A stretch of DNA of 64,000 bases from Chloroflexus aurantiacus J-10-fl (GCF_000018865.1 NC_010175.1:806001-870000), one strand, 5' to 3'; shown: positions 55,130 to 64,000, counted from the stretch's first letter. Numbers and translations: made by a program. The notes: generated by a model not told the origin, from the sequence alone.

Positions 55130-55900
55130 TTACGGGGCGATGATAAAGTCATCAAACAGCATGCCACCGATGGCACGGGTATACACACCAGCCTGTCCGG
55201 CTGGCAACGGCTGTCCATCGGTTGCCTCCATCAGAAGCTTACCGTCGAGACGAACCTGTAACGTTCCGCCGCGCAGCTCCAGCTCGATCACGTGCCACTG
55301 GCTCGGTGCGAAGCCCGGCCCCTCCACCGCTGCCAGCGGTGTGGCTACCCCATCGACCACCTTCTCCAGGACGTATTTCGGTGTCGCTTCGTACTCCCTC
55401 TTCAGCAGGCGTACCCGGTAATAGTTTGCCTCGTAGCCAACCTCGCCCTGGTAGCGTGCCACGATGCCGGCCACACCGTTAAACTCGTCGTAAAAGCTGA
55501 CCCGCACCACACCGTCGCCCACCACAGGCTCAGCCAGCAAGGCGACCTGAGCCAGCGAGCTGTTGCGCAGCTCACCGGCAAAGTCCTGGCGTAGACGGCC
55601 ATTGTCAATAACCCAGTTGGGGCTATCTTCGGGCAAAACAAAATCGAGGGCGACGGATTGCCAGGCGGCGAGACTATCAGCGGTCGCAAAATCGGCGACG
55701 AACTGCGGACCGGCGGCCAGACCAGCCGGCACCGTGGGATTCGGGCCGATGGTCGGGGCCGGTGGCTCAGGGGGATATTGCAAAATCGGCCCACCCTCCT
55801 CGGCCTGACCGGGACGAAAGGCGACGAACAGGGCAGCACTCACCGCGATCAGCGACGCGGCCACTGCCAGCAGCGAGAGTAGACGGTTTCGTTGTGCCAT
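55130..55900 (-). CDS. Exported LamG/concanavalin-like protein (module 2)
   Basis: 256 residues, close copy of the 51423-52196 protein; the N-terminal membrane helix (about 8-28) differs but the rest from RPGQAEEGGPILQYPPE on is nearly identical. LamG-like sandwich from FVADFATADSLAAWQS to LFDDFIIAP. Start ATG 55900, GAGGAGG upstream. Placed 39 bp after the glycosyltransferase gene and 26 bp before the sialidase-like gene, so the five minus-strand genes from 58137 down to 52764 could be one transcript. Confidence 0.75.
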   Translation of the reverse strand: MAQRNRLLSLLAVAASLIAVSAALFVAFRPGQAEEGGPILQYPPEPPAPTIGPNPTVPAGLAAGPQFVADFATADSLAAWQSVALDFVLPEDSPNWVIDNGRLRQDFAGELRNSSLAQVALLAEPVVGDGVVRVSFYDEFNGVAGIVARYQGEVGYEANYYRVRLLKREYEATPKYVLEKVVDGVATPLAAVEGPGFAPSQWHVIELELRGGTLQVRLDGKLLMEATDGQPLPAGQAGVYTRAIGGMLFDDFIIAP

Positions 55901-55939
55901 GAAAAATCCTCCTCAATGACGGATGGCAAAACCCGCACC

Positions 55940-57208
55940 TTAGCGGCCAGTAGCAACCGTTTCAGGGAACGCCTTACTGCGTAAGGCGTTCCGATAGAGA
56001 TCGGCCAGTTCGGTAGCGATCCGCTGTGAAGAAAACTGCGGTGCCAGTGCTGCGGCACGTGCGCTATACGCCTGCCATACAGCCCGATCTTTTAACAACG
56101 AAACAATTGCCTCACCAATAGCCGGCCCGGAACGTGGCTCTACCACAATGCCGGCCTGTGCTGCCGCCACATACGCACTGGCGCCGGTGGTGCGGGTTAC
56201 CACCGGCGGCGTTCCAACAGCACAGGCTTCAATCACAACCCGACTAAACGACTCGGCGACCGAGGGAACGACAGCGACATCAGCGCCAGCCAGATAGGTG
56301 CGGGCATCGTGGTGGGGAATAGCGCCGGTAAAGATAACATCAGCCGCTACTCCCAATGCTTGCGCCCGGCGACGGAGAAATTCTCCGTAATCGCCGAAGC
56401 GTGGCGTCGAGCGATTTGGTCCGACAATCACGACCTGCGGTGCCAGACCGGCAGCACGGATTGTCGGTACTGCCTCAACCAGATACGCGATCCCTTTGAA
56501 TGGGTGGAGACGATTGAGACTGACAATGATCGGACGTTCTGGATCAAGGCCGTGACGAGTCGCGATGATTGCGCGACTGCGCGCACGCATCTCGCTCAAC
56601 GGCATATCAGCAGGCGGAAAACTATCTTCGGTGATGTTGTACGGAATTGCTGTGACCTTTGATGCGGGAGCACCACGGACAATGGCCAGCTCGCGAATCT
56701 GCGGCGAGTCGGCGCGGATCACCAGAGCACGCCGGAACACCAACGGTAGTAAGGCACGTACCGCCCGAAACCGGGCATAGCCATAGTCGTACTCTGGTTC
56801 AGCCATCACATCAGCACCGGGCAAGGTCACAGCTAACGGTGGAGCATACCTGCCGGCAAACAGCGCGGCAACCCCCAGCGGAAACGCCGTTTCGATGTGA
56901 CACAGATCAAATGGCGGCGTCGTTGCCAAAAACCGGCGCAAGCCAACGATTGCACTCGCCAGATACGGATAGGAGAAGAGTGGATTCACCACCCGATTAA
57001 CCACCTGGGTCACAAACGTGCCGCGTGAAGGCAGACGATGCACAACAATATCATCTTCAACCGTGCGGGTGGGTTGCGCCTGATTGGCCGCCAGACTGAG
57101 CACTTCAGCAGTAATTCCTGACTCACGCCAGGCGTGAATAACCTCTGTGTGAATACGATTACCCATCGCCGCACTATCGTAGCGCGGTAAGATATACAGA
57201 ATGCGCAT
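55940..57208 (-). CDS. GT4-family glycosyltransferase
   Basis: 422 residues, GT-B fold of family GT4. The N-terminal Rossmann half begins MRILYILPRYDSAAMGNRIH; the C-terminal half has RPIIVSLNRLHPFKGIAYLV near 223-242, HDARTYLAGADVAVVPSVAE near 300-319 and SFSRVVIEACAVGTPPVVTR near 320-339 (nucleotide-sugar-binding EX7E-like region). Donor and acceptor unknown. It follows the methyltransferase gene by 53 bp and precedes the exported-protein module, so it may build or decorate a surface glycan. Starts at ATG 57208. Confidence 0.9.
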   Translation of the reverse strand: MRILYILPRYDSAAMGNRIHTEVIHAWRESGITAEVLSLAANQAQPTRTVEDDIVVHRLPSRGTFVTQVVNRVVNPLFSYPYLASAIVGLRRFLATTPPFDLCHIETAFPLGVAALFAGRYAPPLAVTLPGADVMAEPEYDYGYARFRAVRALLPLVFRRALVIRADSPQIRELAIVRGAPASKVTAIPYNITEDSFPPADMPLSEMRARSRAIIATRHGLDPERPIIVSLNRLHPFKGIAYLVEAVPTIRAAGLAPQVVIVGPNRSTPRFGDYGEFLRRRAQALGVAADVIFTGAIPHHDARTYLAGADVAVVPSVAESFSRVVIEACAVGTPPVVTRTTGASAYVAAAQAGIVVEPRSGPAIGEAIVSLLKDRAVWQAYSARAAALAPQFSSQRIATELADLYRNALRSKAFPETVATGR

Positions 57209-57261
57209 AAGCCGATGTCACTTCCAGACCCATCTTACCATGATGAAGACGCTGGCGGGAG

Positions 57262-58137
57262 TCATTTTGTTCCCGACTGTTTGAGGGAGGCTGAGGATGG
57301 TTTTCGCAGCGTAAACATCACATAGAGAGGATCACTGCGATCAAAGCGTTCTTCCAGTGGGTGCACAATCCAGGCCAGGAGTAAATCCTTCAGAATGAAG
57401 GTACGCCAGAATCGAGTCAGCCGGGTTTCATGGTAGCGCCAGTTGAGAATTGAACGGCCAAAACCACGCAGAGGACTGATCTGCAAACCTGCCGGCTGCA
57501 CATATACCCGATGAATATCCGCCTCGTTGTAGAAACGGAAAAAGGAACCGGCTTTACCTTCCTGGACAAAAGCGTTACGGGCCACGCGCTTGAAACGTCG
57601 GATGCCCTCGAAGAAGCCGGTACGCTCGCCGCTGGTATACGGGATGGTAATAACAGCAATACCATCAGGCGCTAACACGCGACCGATCTCGCGCCCAACC
57701 GCCTCATCATCCGGGATATGTTCAAGGGTAGAGACCGCAGCAATGCGTGCAACCGAATCAGAGCGCAGCGGCATCGCTGTGGCACTGGCAACCAGCGGAA
57801 AGAACCGACCATCACCGGGGCGGGCCGTCGCTGCTCGTTTCTGCTTCTGCCAGCGCACCCGATCAAGATCGAGTTCAAGCACCACAACGTCTACCCCCTC
57901 CTTGGCCAGCATATGGGGAAACGATGACGTACCCGAACCAATATCGACCACCAGATCACCACGCCGGACATCGAGGGCTTTGGTTGCCCAGGGGTATTCA
58001 ATTAATCGCCAGAGGCTGAAATCGTTAACAGTACGGCGCAAAATACGCCAGCCATTGAGCGCCACCTCATACGCAATACAGCGCAACGCGCTCAGCCGAA
58101 TTGGTCGTCGTTGAGAACGTTTCATGAAACTCACCAT
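57262..58137 (-). CDS. Class I SAM-dependent methyltransferase
   Basis: About 291 residues. Motif I DLVVDIGSGTSSFPHMLAKE near 61-80, an acidic end of beta-2 (VVVLELDLDRVRW) and the post-motif region AAVSTLEHIPDDEAVGREIG near 132-152 followed by VLAPDGIAVITIPY. The substrate part is not recognisable; members with a similar motif cluster methylate sugars or small molecules. Its place before a GT4 gene suggests O-methylation of a surface sugar. The start is uncertain: ATG 58137 (MVSFMKRSQRR) or ATG 58125, with a weak GGTGAG upstream of the second. The segment after 230 (RTFILKDLLLAWIVHPLEER) is typical for the subfamily. Confidence 0.88.
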   Translation of the reverse strand: MVSFMKRSQRRPIRLSALRCIAYEVALNGWRILRRTVNDFSLWRLIEYPWATKALDVRRGDLVVDIGSGTSSFPHMLAKEGVDVVVLELDLDRVRWQKQKRAATARPGDGRFFPLVASATAMPLRSDSVARIAAVSTLEHIPDDEAVGREIGRVLAPDGIAVITIPYTSGERTGFFEGIRRFKRVARNAFVQEGKAGSFFRFYNEADIHRVYVQPAGLQISPLRGFGRSILNWRYHETRLTRFWRTFILKDLLLAWIVHPLEERFDRSDPLYVMFTLRKPSSASLKQSGTK

Positions 58138-58238
58138 CACATTGATTACCGCCCAGATGCGGCATCACAGTATAGCATGAGAAGCGAGAGCTGAGGATAA
58201 CCCTAACTCAATTTGATCAGGCTGGAAATCCGATAGTA

Positions 58239-58553
58239 GAACCTATTTCAAAAACGTTTGCCAGAAGGTATCTCATTACATGCCTGACCGACTCTATGAT
58301 CGTGACAGACACACCCAGCATCCGCGTGACCAGCAGGGTCAACCGCGTGCCACGTGCCGGATCGTGAGCATGGCTGCCGCACTCCGAACAGTGCGACACA
58401 GGTATGACAGAAGGGCAAAGCAACCAATCCAGCGTATGCCGGCATGACCGAAGCTGCGCTCTGCCAACAGGCCAGGATCAGGATAGGCTTTCGTTGGTGA
58501 TTGGCAAGGCGGTGGTCGGGAGCACGATAGCACAGCTTTTATGAAATAAGTTC
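58239..58553 (+). repeat. MITE-like repeat, copy 3
   Basis: 315 bp from GAACCTATTTCAAAAACG to ATGAAATAAGTTC, the cleanest copy. Both flanks carry TA (AGTA before, TAAT after), which fits a TA target duplication. It carries the right half of the REP insert (GCATGGCTGCCGCACTCC). Confidence 0.8.
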
Positions 58554-59015
58554 TAATAGCGGGGATTACACCCAATGGTGAGTGTTGCTACGGCCTGCAG
58601 GGTAAGCGATACGATACGCACCTGAGCGTGCGCACGGTGAGTGTGGCATCCCGGCTGCTGCCAAACCACGCACACGCGCCCATTGAGCGGGAACGGTTTT
58701 CATTCCAGCACACAATTGCACCGTGGATGGACGAAAAGAGCTTCTGGCTTCTACCCGTCTGACAGGTGCATCTAGCATAACGCCCTGAGCGATTGGATTC
58801 ACCCATCATCCAGGAAAAATCGGTAGATGATGGTTGCACTTTCGCAACCAATATCGCAAAGAAGGAACTACACTTTTACCCATTTCTATCAGCAGAAACC
58901 GCAAATCTACTGCCGAGAGGCTTTTTGCCTGAACATTCAAAAGATTGACTATCATGCTAAAATGAAAACTATCATGGGCCTGAAAAGAAAAGTGCGGAAG
59001 AGGTATTTTGTCTGG

Positions 59016-59044
59016 TTGCTGTAGTTTGAAAACAGTACTACAAT
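59016..59044 (+). promoter_or_regulatory. Sigma-70 promoter of hemN-hemG
   Basis: TTGCTG (59016-59021), 17 nt, TACAAT (59039-59044), 21 bp before the hemN start. Confidence 0.55.
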
Positions 59045-59065
59045 GAACTATCAAGAGGGGCTGTT

Positions 59066-60439
59066 ATGAGTGTTGAGATCACCCGCGAAACCATTGATCG
59101 CTACAACCGACCCGGCCCACGCTACACGAGTTATCCAACCGTTCCCCATTGGAGTAACAGCTTTACCGCAGACGATTACCTGGCCGCGTTAGCCGACATT
59201 GCTGTAACACATGACTCGCTCAGCGTTTATGTTCATCTGCCATTTTGTGCTGAACGCTGCGCCTACTGCGGTTGCAATGCCACCTCAACCCGACGGCCTG
59301 ACGTTGTTGATCACTATCTCGACCGGATCGAACGTGAACTAAGTATGGTTATCGCAGCGCTAGGGAGCAATCGTCGAGTGGTGCAACTCCATTGGGGAGG
59401 CGGGACGCCCAATTTTCTGAATGAAGCGCAGAGCCGGCGGTTAATGGGTATGCTCCGCACAGCATTCACGCTCGATCCAGCAGCAGAAGTCGCGCTGGAA
59501 GTCGATCCCCGCATCGGCAGCCGTGAACAGATTTTTCTCTTCCGCGAACTGGGGTTCAACCGCATCAGCTTTGGCGTGCAAGACATTGCGCCCGCAGTCC
59601 AGGTCGCCATTGGCCGCATCCAACCTCTCCACCAGACCGAAACCGTCGTCAAGGCAGCGCGCGACGCCGGCTTTTGCAGTATCAACATCGATCTGGTCTA
59701 CGGCCTGCCGTATCAGACACCAACCAGCTTTGCGGCGACACTACAGGCTATGATCGATCTGCGTCCTGATCGCATTGCCTGCTTCAGCTATGCCCACTTA
59801 CCCCAGGCCAGACCTAACCAGAAGCGCGTCGATGCCCGGCAGTTGCCAACCGGTTACGAGAAGTTTCAGCTCTTTCGTCAGGCGATTGACACCTTGACCA
59901 CCGTTGGTTACGAATGGATCGGGATGGATCACTTTGCGCTGGCGAGTGATGAATTAGCTGTCGCTGCCCGAGAGCGCCGGTTACAACGCAATTTTATGGG
60001 CTACACTGTCTTACCGGCGCCACACCAGATCGGGTTCGGGATGAGTGCAATCGGTGATCTGGCCGGGCGCTATGTACAGAATGATGCCGGTTTGGGACGC
60101 TATCAGCGGGCTATTGATGAGGGGCAGCTACCGATCATTCGCGGCATGCGCTTGAGTGACGACGATTTGATGCGTCGGCAGGCGATTATGCATCTGATGT
60201 GCAACCTCGAAGTACCGTTCGATCTCGCGCTTCCGCCCTACGGCGACCGGTTAGGCGATGTCCTGGCGCCTGAGATTGAACGAATTGCCGCCTACGCAGC
60301 CGATGACCTGGTAGCCATCGAACCACACCGGTTACGTGTCACCGAGCGCGGGCGCTTCTTTATCCGGAATCTGGCGATGGAACTTGATCGATACCTCCAA
60401 CAGGCAACAGAACGGCCGGTCTTCTCGAGCACAGTATGA
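59066..60439 (+). CDS. hemN: Oxygen-independent coproporphyrinogen III oxidase
   Basis: 457 residues, the length of HemN. Radical-SAM enzyme turning coproporphyrinogen III into protoporphyrinogen IX in anaerobic heme and chlorophyll synthesis. The [4Fe-4S] site CAERCAYCGC near 60-69, the upstream PRYTSYPTVPHW near 18-29, HWGGGTPNFL near 110-119 and SFGVQDIAPAVQVAIGRIQP near 168-187 are all present. The conserved extra cysteine after CxxxCxxC (CGC) is there, a mark of true HemN over HemW. hemG begins 12 bp downstream. Start ATG 59066, GAGGGG upstream. Confidence 0.95.
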   Translation: MSVEITRETIDRYNRPGPRYTSYPTVPHWSNSFTADDYLAALADIAVTHDSLSVYVHLPFCAERCAYCGCNATSTRRPDVVDHYLDRIERELSMVIAALGSNRRVVQLHWGGGTPNFLNEAQSRRLMGMLRTAFTLDPAAEVALEVDPRIGSREQIFLFRELGFNRISFGVQDIAPAVQVAIGRIQPLHQTETVVKAARDAGFCSINIDLVYGLPYQTPTSFAATLQAMIDLRPDRIACFSYAHLPQARPNQKRVDARQLPTGYEKFQLFRQAIDTLTTVGYEWIGMDHFALASDELAVAARERRLQRNFMGYTVLPAPHQIGFGMSAIGDLAGRYVQNDAGLGRYQRAIDEGQLPIIRGMRLSDDDLMRRQAIMHLMCNLEVPFDLALPPYGDRLGDVLAPEIERIAAYAADDLVAIEPHRLRVTERGRFFIRNLAMELDRYLQQATERPVFSSTV

Positions 60440-60451
60440 GGAGAAACGCAC

Positions 60452-61876
60452 ATGATGGCGGGATACGACAGTGTAGTGATTGGCGGTGGCATTGCCGGTT
60501 TAGCTGCGGCTTACACGCTCCACAAGCGTGGTTATCGGGTCCTGGTCATCGAGTCGACCAATCGCGTTGGCGGTGTGATCCAGACCATCACCACACCAGA
60601 AGGCTACATTCTCGATTGTGGGCCGAACACGGTGGGTACCGGCGATGCGCGATTGTGGCAGGAACTGATCGATCTGGGTCTGCGCGAGCGGATCACACCG
60701 GCAGCGCCATGTAGCAAACGGCGGTTCATCCTGATCAATGGTACACCGGTTGAAATCCCAACCTCACCAGTCGGGCTGATTACCACGCGATTACTCTCGT
60801 GGCGGGGGAAATTGCGGGTACTGGCCGAACCGTTCATCAACCGTGGATCGACCGATCCCGATGAAAGCGTTGCTGCCTTCTTCACCCGCCGGATTGGTGC
60901 AGAGGCTACCGCCCACCTCCTCGATCCATTTGTTGCCGGCGTCTACGCTGGCGATCCGCAACGGCTCTCGACTGCGGCAGTCTTTCCATCACTGTGGGAA
61001 GCGGCCCAGCGCAGTGGCAGCATCGTGCGCGGCATGCTGAGCAAACCCAAACCGAAGACTCAGGTGAGTGAGCCAAAGATGCGCAGCCGCACCTTTACCT
61101 TCCGCGGTGGCCTGGCCGAATGGCCACGCGCTCTGGCGCAAGCCCTGGGTGCCGGCAATGTCTGGACAGAACGGCGCGTGGTCAAGCTCCAACCACGCGA
61201 CTCCTGGTGGGAAGTGACGATTGATGGTGTGAACGGCCCGGAGACACTCATCAGTCGCAGCCTCATTATCGCCACCCCAGCCTTTACGGCGGCTGATCTC
61301 ATTGAGTCGGTTGATCAAAGAGCGGCTGGTGCCCTACGCGGCATTCCGTATGCGCCGGTAGCAGTGGTACATCTCGGCTTTCGTCGTGACCAGATCAGCC
61401 AGGAATTGAGCGGCTTTGGTGTGCTGGCCCCCTCAAGCGAACAGCGTCAGTTCCTCGGCATTCTCTGGACATCAAGCATCTTCCCGCACGTTGCACCACA
61501 CGATCATGTCCTCACCACAACCCTCAGTGGTGGTGCTATCCGGCCCGAACTGGCCGAACGGAGTGACGAAACACTGATTGAAGCGGCCATTCGCGATCAT
61601 CACCAGCTCCTGGGGATCAGAGGGCAACCGATCTTCACCCATGTTACTCGCTGGCGAACCGCCATTGCCCAGTATACCTTTGGGCACCGCGAGCGGATTG
61701 CCACCCTCGTGCAACTCGAACAGCGCCTGCCGACCATCCAGTTTGCCGGCAGCTACCGCGACGGCGTTGGAGTGCCCAAAACCTGGGCCAGCGGTGTGCA
61801 GGCAGGCGAGCGGATCGCTGCGGCACTGGCAGCCCATGGAACTACCGCAGTTTCCACAGAGACGGCGTCGGGGTGA
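60452..61876 (+). CDS. hemG: Protoporphyrinogen oxidase (HemY/PPO type)
   Basis: 474 residues; oxidises protoporphyrinogen IX to protoporphyrin IX, with FAD. N-terminal FAD motif SVVIGGGIAGLAAAYTLHKR near 7-26 followed by LVIESTNRVGGVIQTI, and the C-terminal IQFAGSYRDGVGVPKTWASG near 430-449 typical of PPO. This is the oxygen-type enzyme by fold, often called hemY, and pairs here with the anaerobic HemN. Start ATG 60452 after GAGGAGA. It closes the hem operon. Confidence 0.95.
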   Translation: MMAGYDSVVIGGGIAGLAAAYTLHKRGYRVLVIESTNRVGGVIQTITTPEGYILDCGPNTVGTGDARLWQELIDLGLRERITPAAPCSKRRFILINGTPVEIPTSPVGLITTRLLSWRGKLRVLAEPFINRGSTDPDESVAAFFTRRIGAEATAHLLDPFVAGVYAGDPQRLSTAAVFPSLWEAAQRSGSIVRGMLSKPKPKTQVSEPKMRSRTFTFRGGLAEWPRALAQALGAGNVWTERRVVKLQPRDSWWEVTIDGVNGPETLISRSLIIATPAFTAADLIESVDQRAAGALRGIPYAPVAVVHLGFRRDQISQELSGFGVLAPSSEQRQFLGILWTSSIFPHVAPHDHVLTTTLSGGAIRPELAERSDETLIEAAIRDHHQLLGIRGQPIFTHVTRWRTAIAQYTFGHRERIATLVQLEQRLPTIQFAGSYRDGVGVPKTWASGVQAGERIAAALAAHGTTAVSTETASG

Positions 61877-62373
61877 GGAGAGAACGTTCCAGGCATCGCC
61901 GGTCAGATGCTGCGACCGGGTTTTAACGAGATGGTGGCGTGCGGGAGCTATGCTTCCGCACGCCCAACCGTGTACCACGTGCATCACGCAACCCGGAAAG
62001 TCTCCAATTCGGTGCGGGATTTCGCCGTGGAGACAAACACACTTCCACATATAGCCAGAAGTGTCATCCAACCACATGATCCGGTAACGTTTCCGAGACG
62101 TCCTCTCGTGTAGGTTTATCCTTTGCCCTTCACTTGCAATTAAGACTAAGAATTTTAACCTCTCTAAGAACCCCGAACAAACTTTCAGTTTACTGCTACT
62201 ATCATTAATATTTAGCAAAAATAGCAATCAGTGTTTTGTCATACAAATTTCATTATCGAATACTACACTCTCCACGATCCCGCTAACGACTACAAGTAGT
62301 AACCATTAAGAGAGACCCGGCCAGGCCAAATATCTGAAGGGTTTCGTCATTTACCATGCACTGAGGTTGAACA
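61877..62373. other. Intergenic region upstream of the sigma-like gene
   Basis: About 500 bp: REP hairpin at 61936-61964, then 62100-62350 AT-rich with TTAGCAAAAATAGCAATCAG and similar, no clear promoter pair. No gene supported. Confidence 0.5.
61936..61964. repeat. REP-like hairpin
   Basis: GGCGTGCGGGAGC / GCTTCCGCACGCC with TAT loop, 13-bp stem with one G-T pair. Same GCGG-AGC / GCT-CCGC design as other REP hairpins in this window; it may also end the hem operon transcript. Confidence 0.65.
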
Positions 62374-63045
62374 ATGAGTGTAGATAGTTTACTCAACCTC
62401 CCCCTTGAGCAGCTCATCTGTGGTTGTGAACGAGAACGAACTGTCTTCCGTCAAACCAACGAACAACTATCACCGTACTGTATGGCACTGTTTCGCCGCG
62501 CTTTTGCCGGTGATCAAGATGCCTGGCAACACATCATTGTCATTTTCGGACGCATGCAGCGTACCTGGATCCAACACATTGTAAAGCTGGGGTCAATAGA
62601 GGATCTGGATAATGACGATTTGCAAGGCATCATACACGAAGCATTGTGCGCATTATATCAGGCCGGGCAACGCCATGAGGAACTGACTGCTACCGATAAT
62701 CCGGCGAAACTCATTAAATACTGGAAAAAATGCGTTCAAACAACGGTGTTAAGAACACTGCGCACGAGGAAGCGCCAACGTTTGTTCGCTCATCTACATG
62801 AACATTTACCTGCGCAACCTGGTGATCCAGAATTAAAGATTGCTCTCTGGCAACGTATTCGTGCAATCTTATCCGAGGAAGAACTCCTGATTCTCACTCT
62901 GGATATGCAAGGTTACAAACCACAAGATATTGTCAAACAACTACCAGAACAATTTCCTACAGTGCAGCAAGTGTATCAGATCAAACAAAACTACCTTCGT
63001 CGTCTGCAACACGATCCCACCATTCGCGAACTTCACAGCTTCTAA
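62374..63045 (+). CDS. Sigma-70-family-like regulator
   Basis: 223 residues. Residues about 40-150 look like sigma region 2 (FRRAFAGDQDAWQHIIVIFG then LDNDDLQGIIHEALCALYQA), and 155-215 like region 4 (LSEEELLILTLDMQGYKPQD, helix-turn-helix; VYQIKQNYLRRLQ). The gap between is short, as in ECF-type factors, but the region 2 core is not a textbook match, so I call it sigma-like. The coding bases are AT-richer than the neighbours. A small ORF and an exported-protein gene follow within 450 bp, a pattern in which a dedicated sigma factor drives a surface protein; this is an inference. Start ATG 62374. Confidence 0.7.
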   Translation: MSVDSLLNLPLEQLICGCERERTVFRQTNEQLSPYCMALFRRAFAGDQDAWQHIIVIFGRMQRTWIQHIVKLGSIEDLDNDDLQGIIHEALCALYQAGQRHEELTATDNPAKLIKYWKKCVQTTVLRTLRTRKRQRLFAHLHEHLPAQPGDPELKIALWQRIRAILSEEELLILTLDMQGYKPQDIVKQLPEQFPTVQQVYQIKQNYLRRLQHDPTIRELHSF

Positions 63046-63196
63046 CATAACGCCTGGATCGGCAATTGACCCATTCATATTGACAACGCATTCCTTGCCA
63101 TAGCGGTTGGAATGCGTTTTCTCTCTGCCTGCCAAAAACAACGTATTGCGTGCTCTCTTTAGTAGTAGAAGGAATCAGGCAACAAGGAGATCCGAT

Positions 63197-63415
63197 ATGC
63201 GTCCCCCCGCTGCCGATCAGCGCACACCAGTGCGCGGCAATAGTCCAAATCTATCGCCAGCAGCCCGACTCTATCAGCATTTCCTCCTACTAACCAGAAA
63301 TGACGAACGTGAAAGCTGGTTGCGCCTGTGTTACGTCAGGCGATCTTCGGTAGCGTTCACTAGCAGTCAACTTGTTGTTAGAAATATGCGAACTATGAAG
63401 CAAATTCAACATTGA
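63197..63415 (+). CDS. Possible small protein downstream of the sigma-like gene
   Basis: 72 residues from ATG 63197 with AAGGAG 8 nt upstream. Sequence is basic (PAARLYQHFLLLTRNDERES) without a known motif. Could be an anti-sigma-like partner or chance. An in-frame start at 63107 exists, but the binding site favours 63197. Confidence 0.4.
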   Translation: MRPPAADQRTPVRGNSPNLSPAARLYQHFLLLTRNDERESWLRLCYVRRSSVAFTSSQLVVRNMRTMKQIQH

Positions 63416-63494
63416 AAACATATAGCCATGTGATTCGTGACGTGACATCAAGAGGGTTTGGAAACTCCATCACTATCAACAAGAGGAGTTGACT

Positions 63495-64000
63495 ATGGCA
63501 GCGTCCTGTATCCGTAGCATGCTGTTAGGCGGATTGTTTATTCTCCTGGTCTCATTCAATGCACCGGTGTTTAGCATGCCGATCCTACACTCTTCACCAT
63601 TGACCTCAGGTGCTAATCAGGCTGGTGACACCCAAGAATCGGGTGCTATCCCATTACCACGAGGTTGTGGCGGCGTCACACCGCCGGGGGAAGTAGAGAC
63701 CACCTGCTGCCTGAACGGTATCGTATATGTTGATGGAGAGCCGGTTGCGGGGGCCGAAATTACGATCACCAGCTCACGTGGTACCAGTATTTCCCTGTAC
63801 ACCCGCTACATCAACACTGTTGACAACGTCCCATTTTACGAGATTAGCCTTAGTGACGATCCGCTACAAGTGCAAAGCGGTGAAACAATTACCATCACGG
63901 CACGACTTGGCAACCGAGAGCGTAGCCTGACTCATGAGGTGCAACCGGGAAGCCAACAAGTTGACATTGTGTTACCCCGCCGGAGTCCCAATGACTTTGT
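63495..64000 (+). CDS. Exported protein with CarboxypepD_reg-like domain, N-terminal part (runs off window)
   Basis: 168 residues visible, no stop before the window end. Signal peptide (about 1-28, LLGGLFILLVSFNAPVFS). A Cys-rich stretch (RGCGGV and TTCCLNGIVY) comes before a beta-sandwich of the carboxypeptidase-regulatory type: VDGEPVAGAEITITSSRG near 78-95, then SGETITITARLG near 129-140. Ends in frame with QVDIVLPRRSPNDF. Start ATG 63495 with AAGAGGAG. It is the likely target of the sigma-like gene upstream. Confidence 0.7.
   Translation, partial: MAASCIRSMLLGGLFILLVSFNAPVFSMPILHSSPLTSGANQAGDTQESGAIPLPRGCGGVTPPGEVETTCCLNGIVYVDGEPVAGAEITITSSRGTSISLYTRYINTVDNVPFYEISLSDDPLQVQSGETITITARLGNRERSLTHEVQPGSQQVDIVLPRRSPNDF

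Larger units (their letters stand above)
58138..59065. other. Intergenic region between methyltransferase and hemN
   Basis: About 930 bp between divergent genes: MITE copy 3 (58239-58553), then 58560-58830 without recognisable gene, then an AT-rich section with the hemN promoter at 59016-59044. Confidence 0.55.

Noticed and set aside
58566-58802. Minus-strand open frame upstream of hemN
   Set aside because: Low-complexity composition without motif or binding site.

Overview
The window is about 64 kb from a filamentous anoxygenic phototroph of the genus Chloroflexus, most likely the C. aurantiacus group. Three marks point there: a 1,822-residue trifunctional propionyl-CoA synthase of the 3-hydroxypropionate bicycle, a seven-gene alternative complex III operon (actA to actG) in canonical order, and a mevalonate-type decarboxylase. 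The species is an inference; no rRNA or tRNA gene was found to settle it.

Layout. 1-2.7 kb: decayed transporter region (partial SLC13-type permease, EamA gene with an in-frame stop, mgtE scrap) plus one small zinc-ribbon gene. 2.7-8.9 kb: recN, an O-antigen-ligase/TPR membrane protein and a polyprenyl-phosphate sugar-1-phosphate transferase. 9-14.4 kb: pcs on the minus strand. 14.8-17 kb: a kinase-like receptor with an SH3-like end and a 3' frameshift. 17.3-19.5 kb: a membrane protein and guaB, with a clear promoter and an attenuator-like terminator in the guaB leader. 20-23 kb: mvaD-type decarboxylase, then remnants of hsdS and of a REP-associated transposase. 23-25.5 kb: glycerate kinase overlapping ychF. 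26-34.2 kb: act operon with its own strong promoter and terminator. 34.3-37.7 kb: a repeat island holding only a DUF123 (GIY-YIG-like) gene. 37.7-42.5 kb: purD-purN, a UbiB-type kinase, a DgkA-type kinase and a histidine phosphatase. 42.7-44.2 kb: multi-TM GT-C-like protein. 44.3-48.9 kb: an iron-uptake operon (lipoprotein, FTR1 permease, DUF2470-nitroreductase fusion) whose promoter overlaps a DtxR/IdeR-like box. 49-58.1 kb: minus-strand surface cluster of methyltransferase, GT4 glycosyltransferase and a duplicated two-gene module of secreted proteins. 59-61.9 kb: hemN-hemG. 62.4-64 kb: a sigma-like factor, a small ORF and a partial exported protein.

How the genes work together. pcs serves autotrophic carbon fixation. 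The act operon encodes the quinol oxidoreductase that replaces cytochrome bc1. hemN and hemG feed heme and bacteriochlorophyll synthesis, and the iron operon supplies the metal. The 49-58 kb cluster, together with the ligase and GlcNAc-P-transferase genes, looks like cell-surface polymer and exported-protein biology.

Mobile layer. The least described part is the non-coding layer. A MITE-like family of about 320 bp has four copies, and one lacks a REP-like palindrome that the others carry whole or in part. Two more dispersed repeat families occur, and at least nine REP-like hairpins, one of them inside the decayed REP-associated transposase gene itself.
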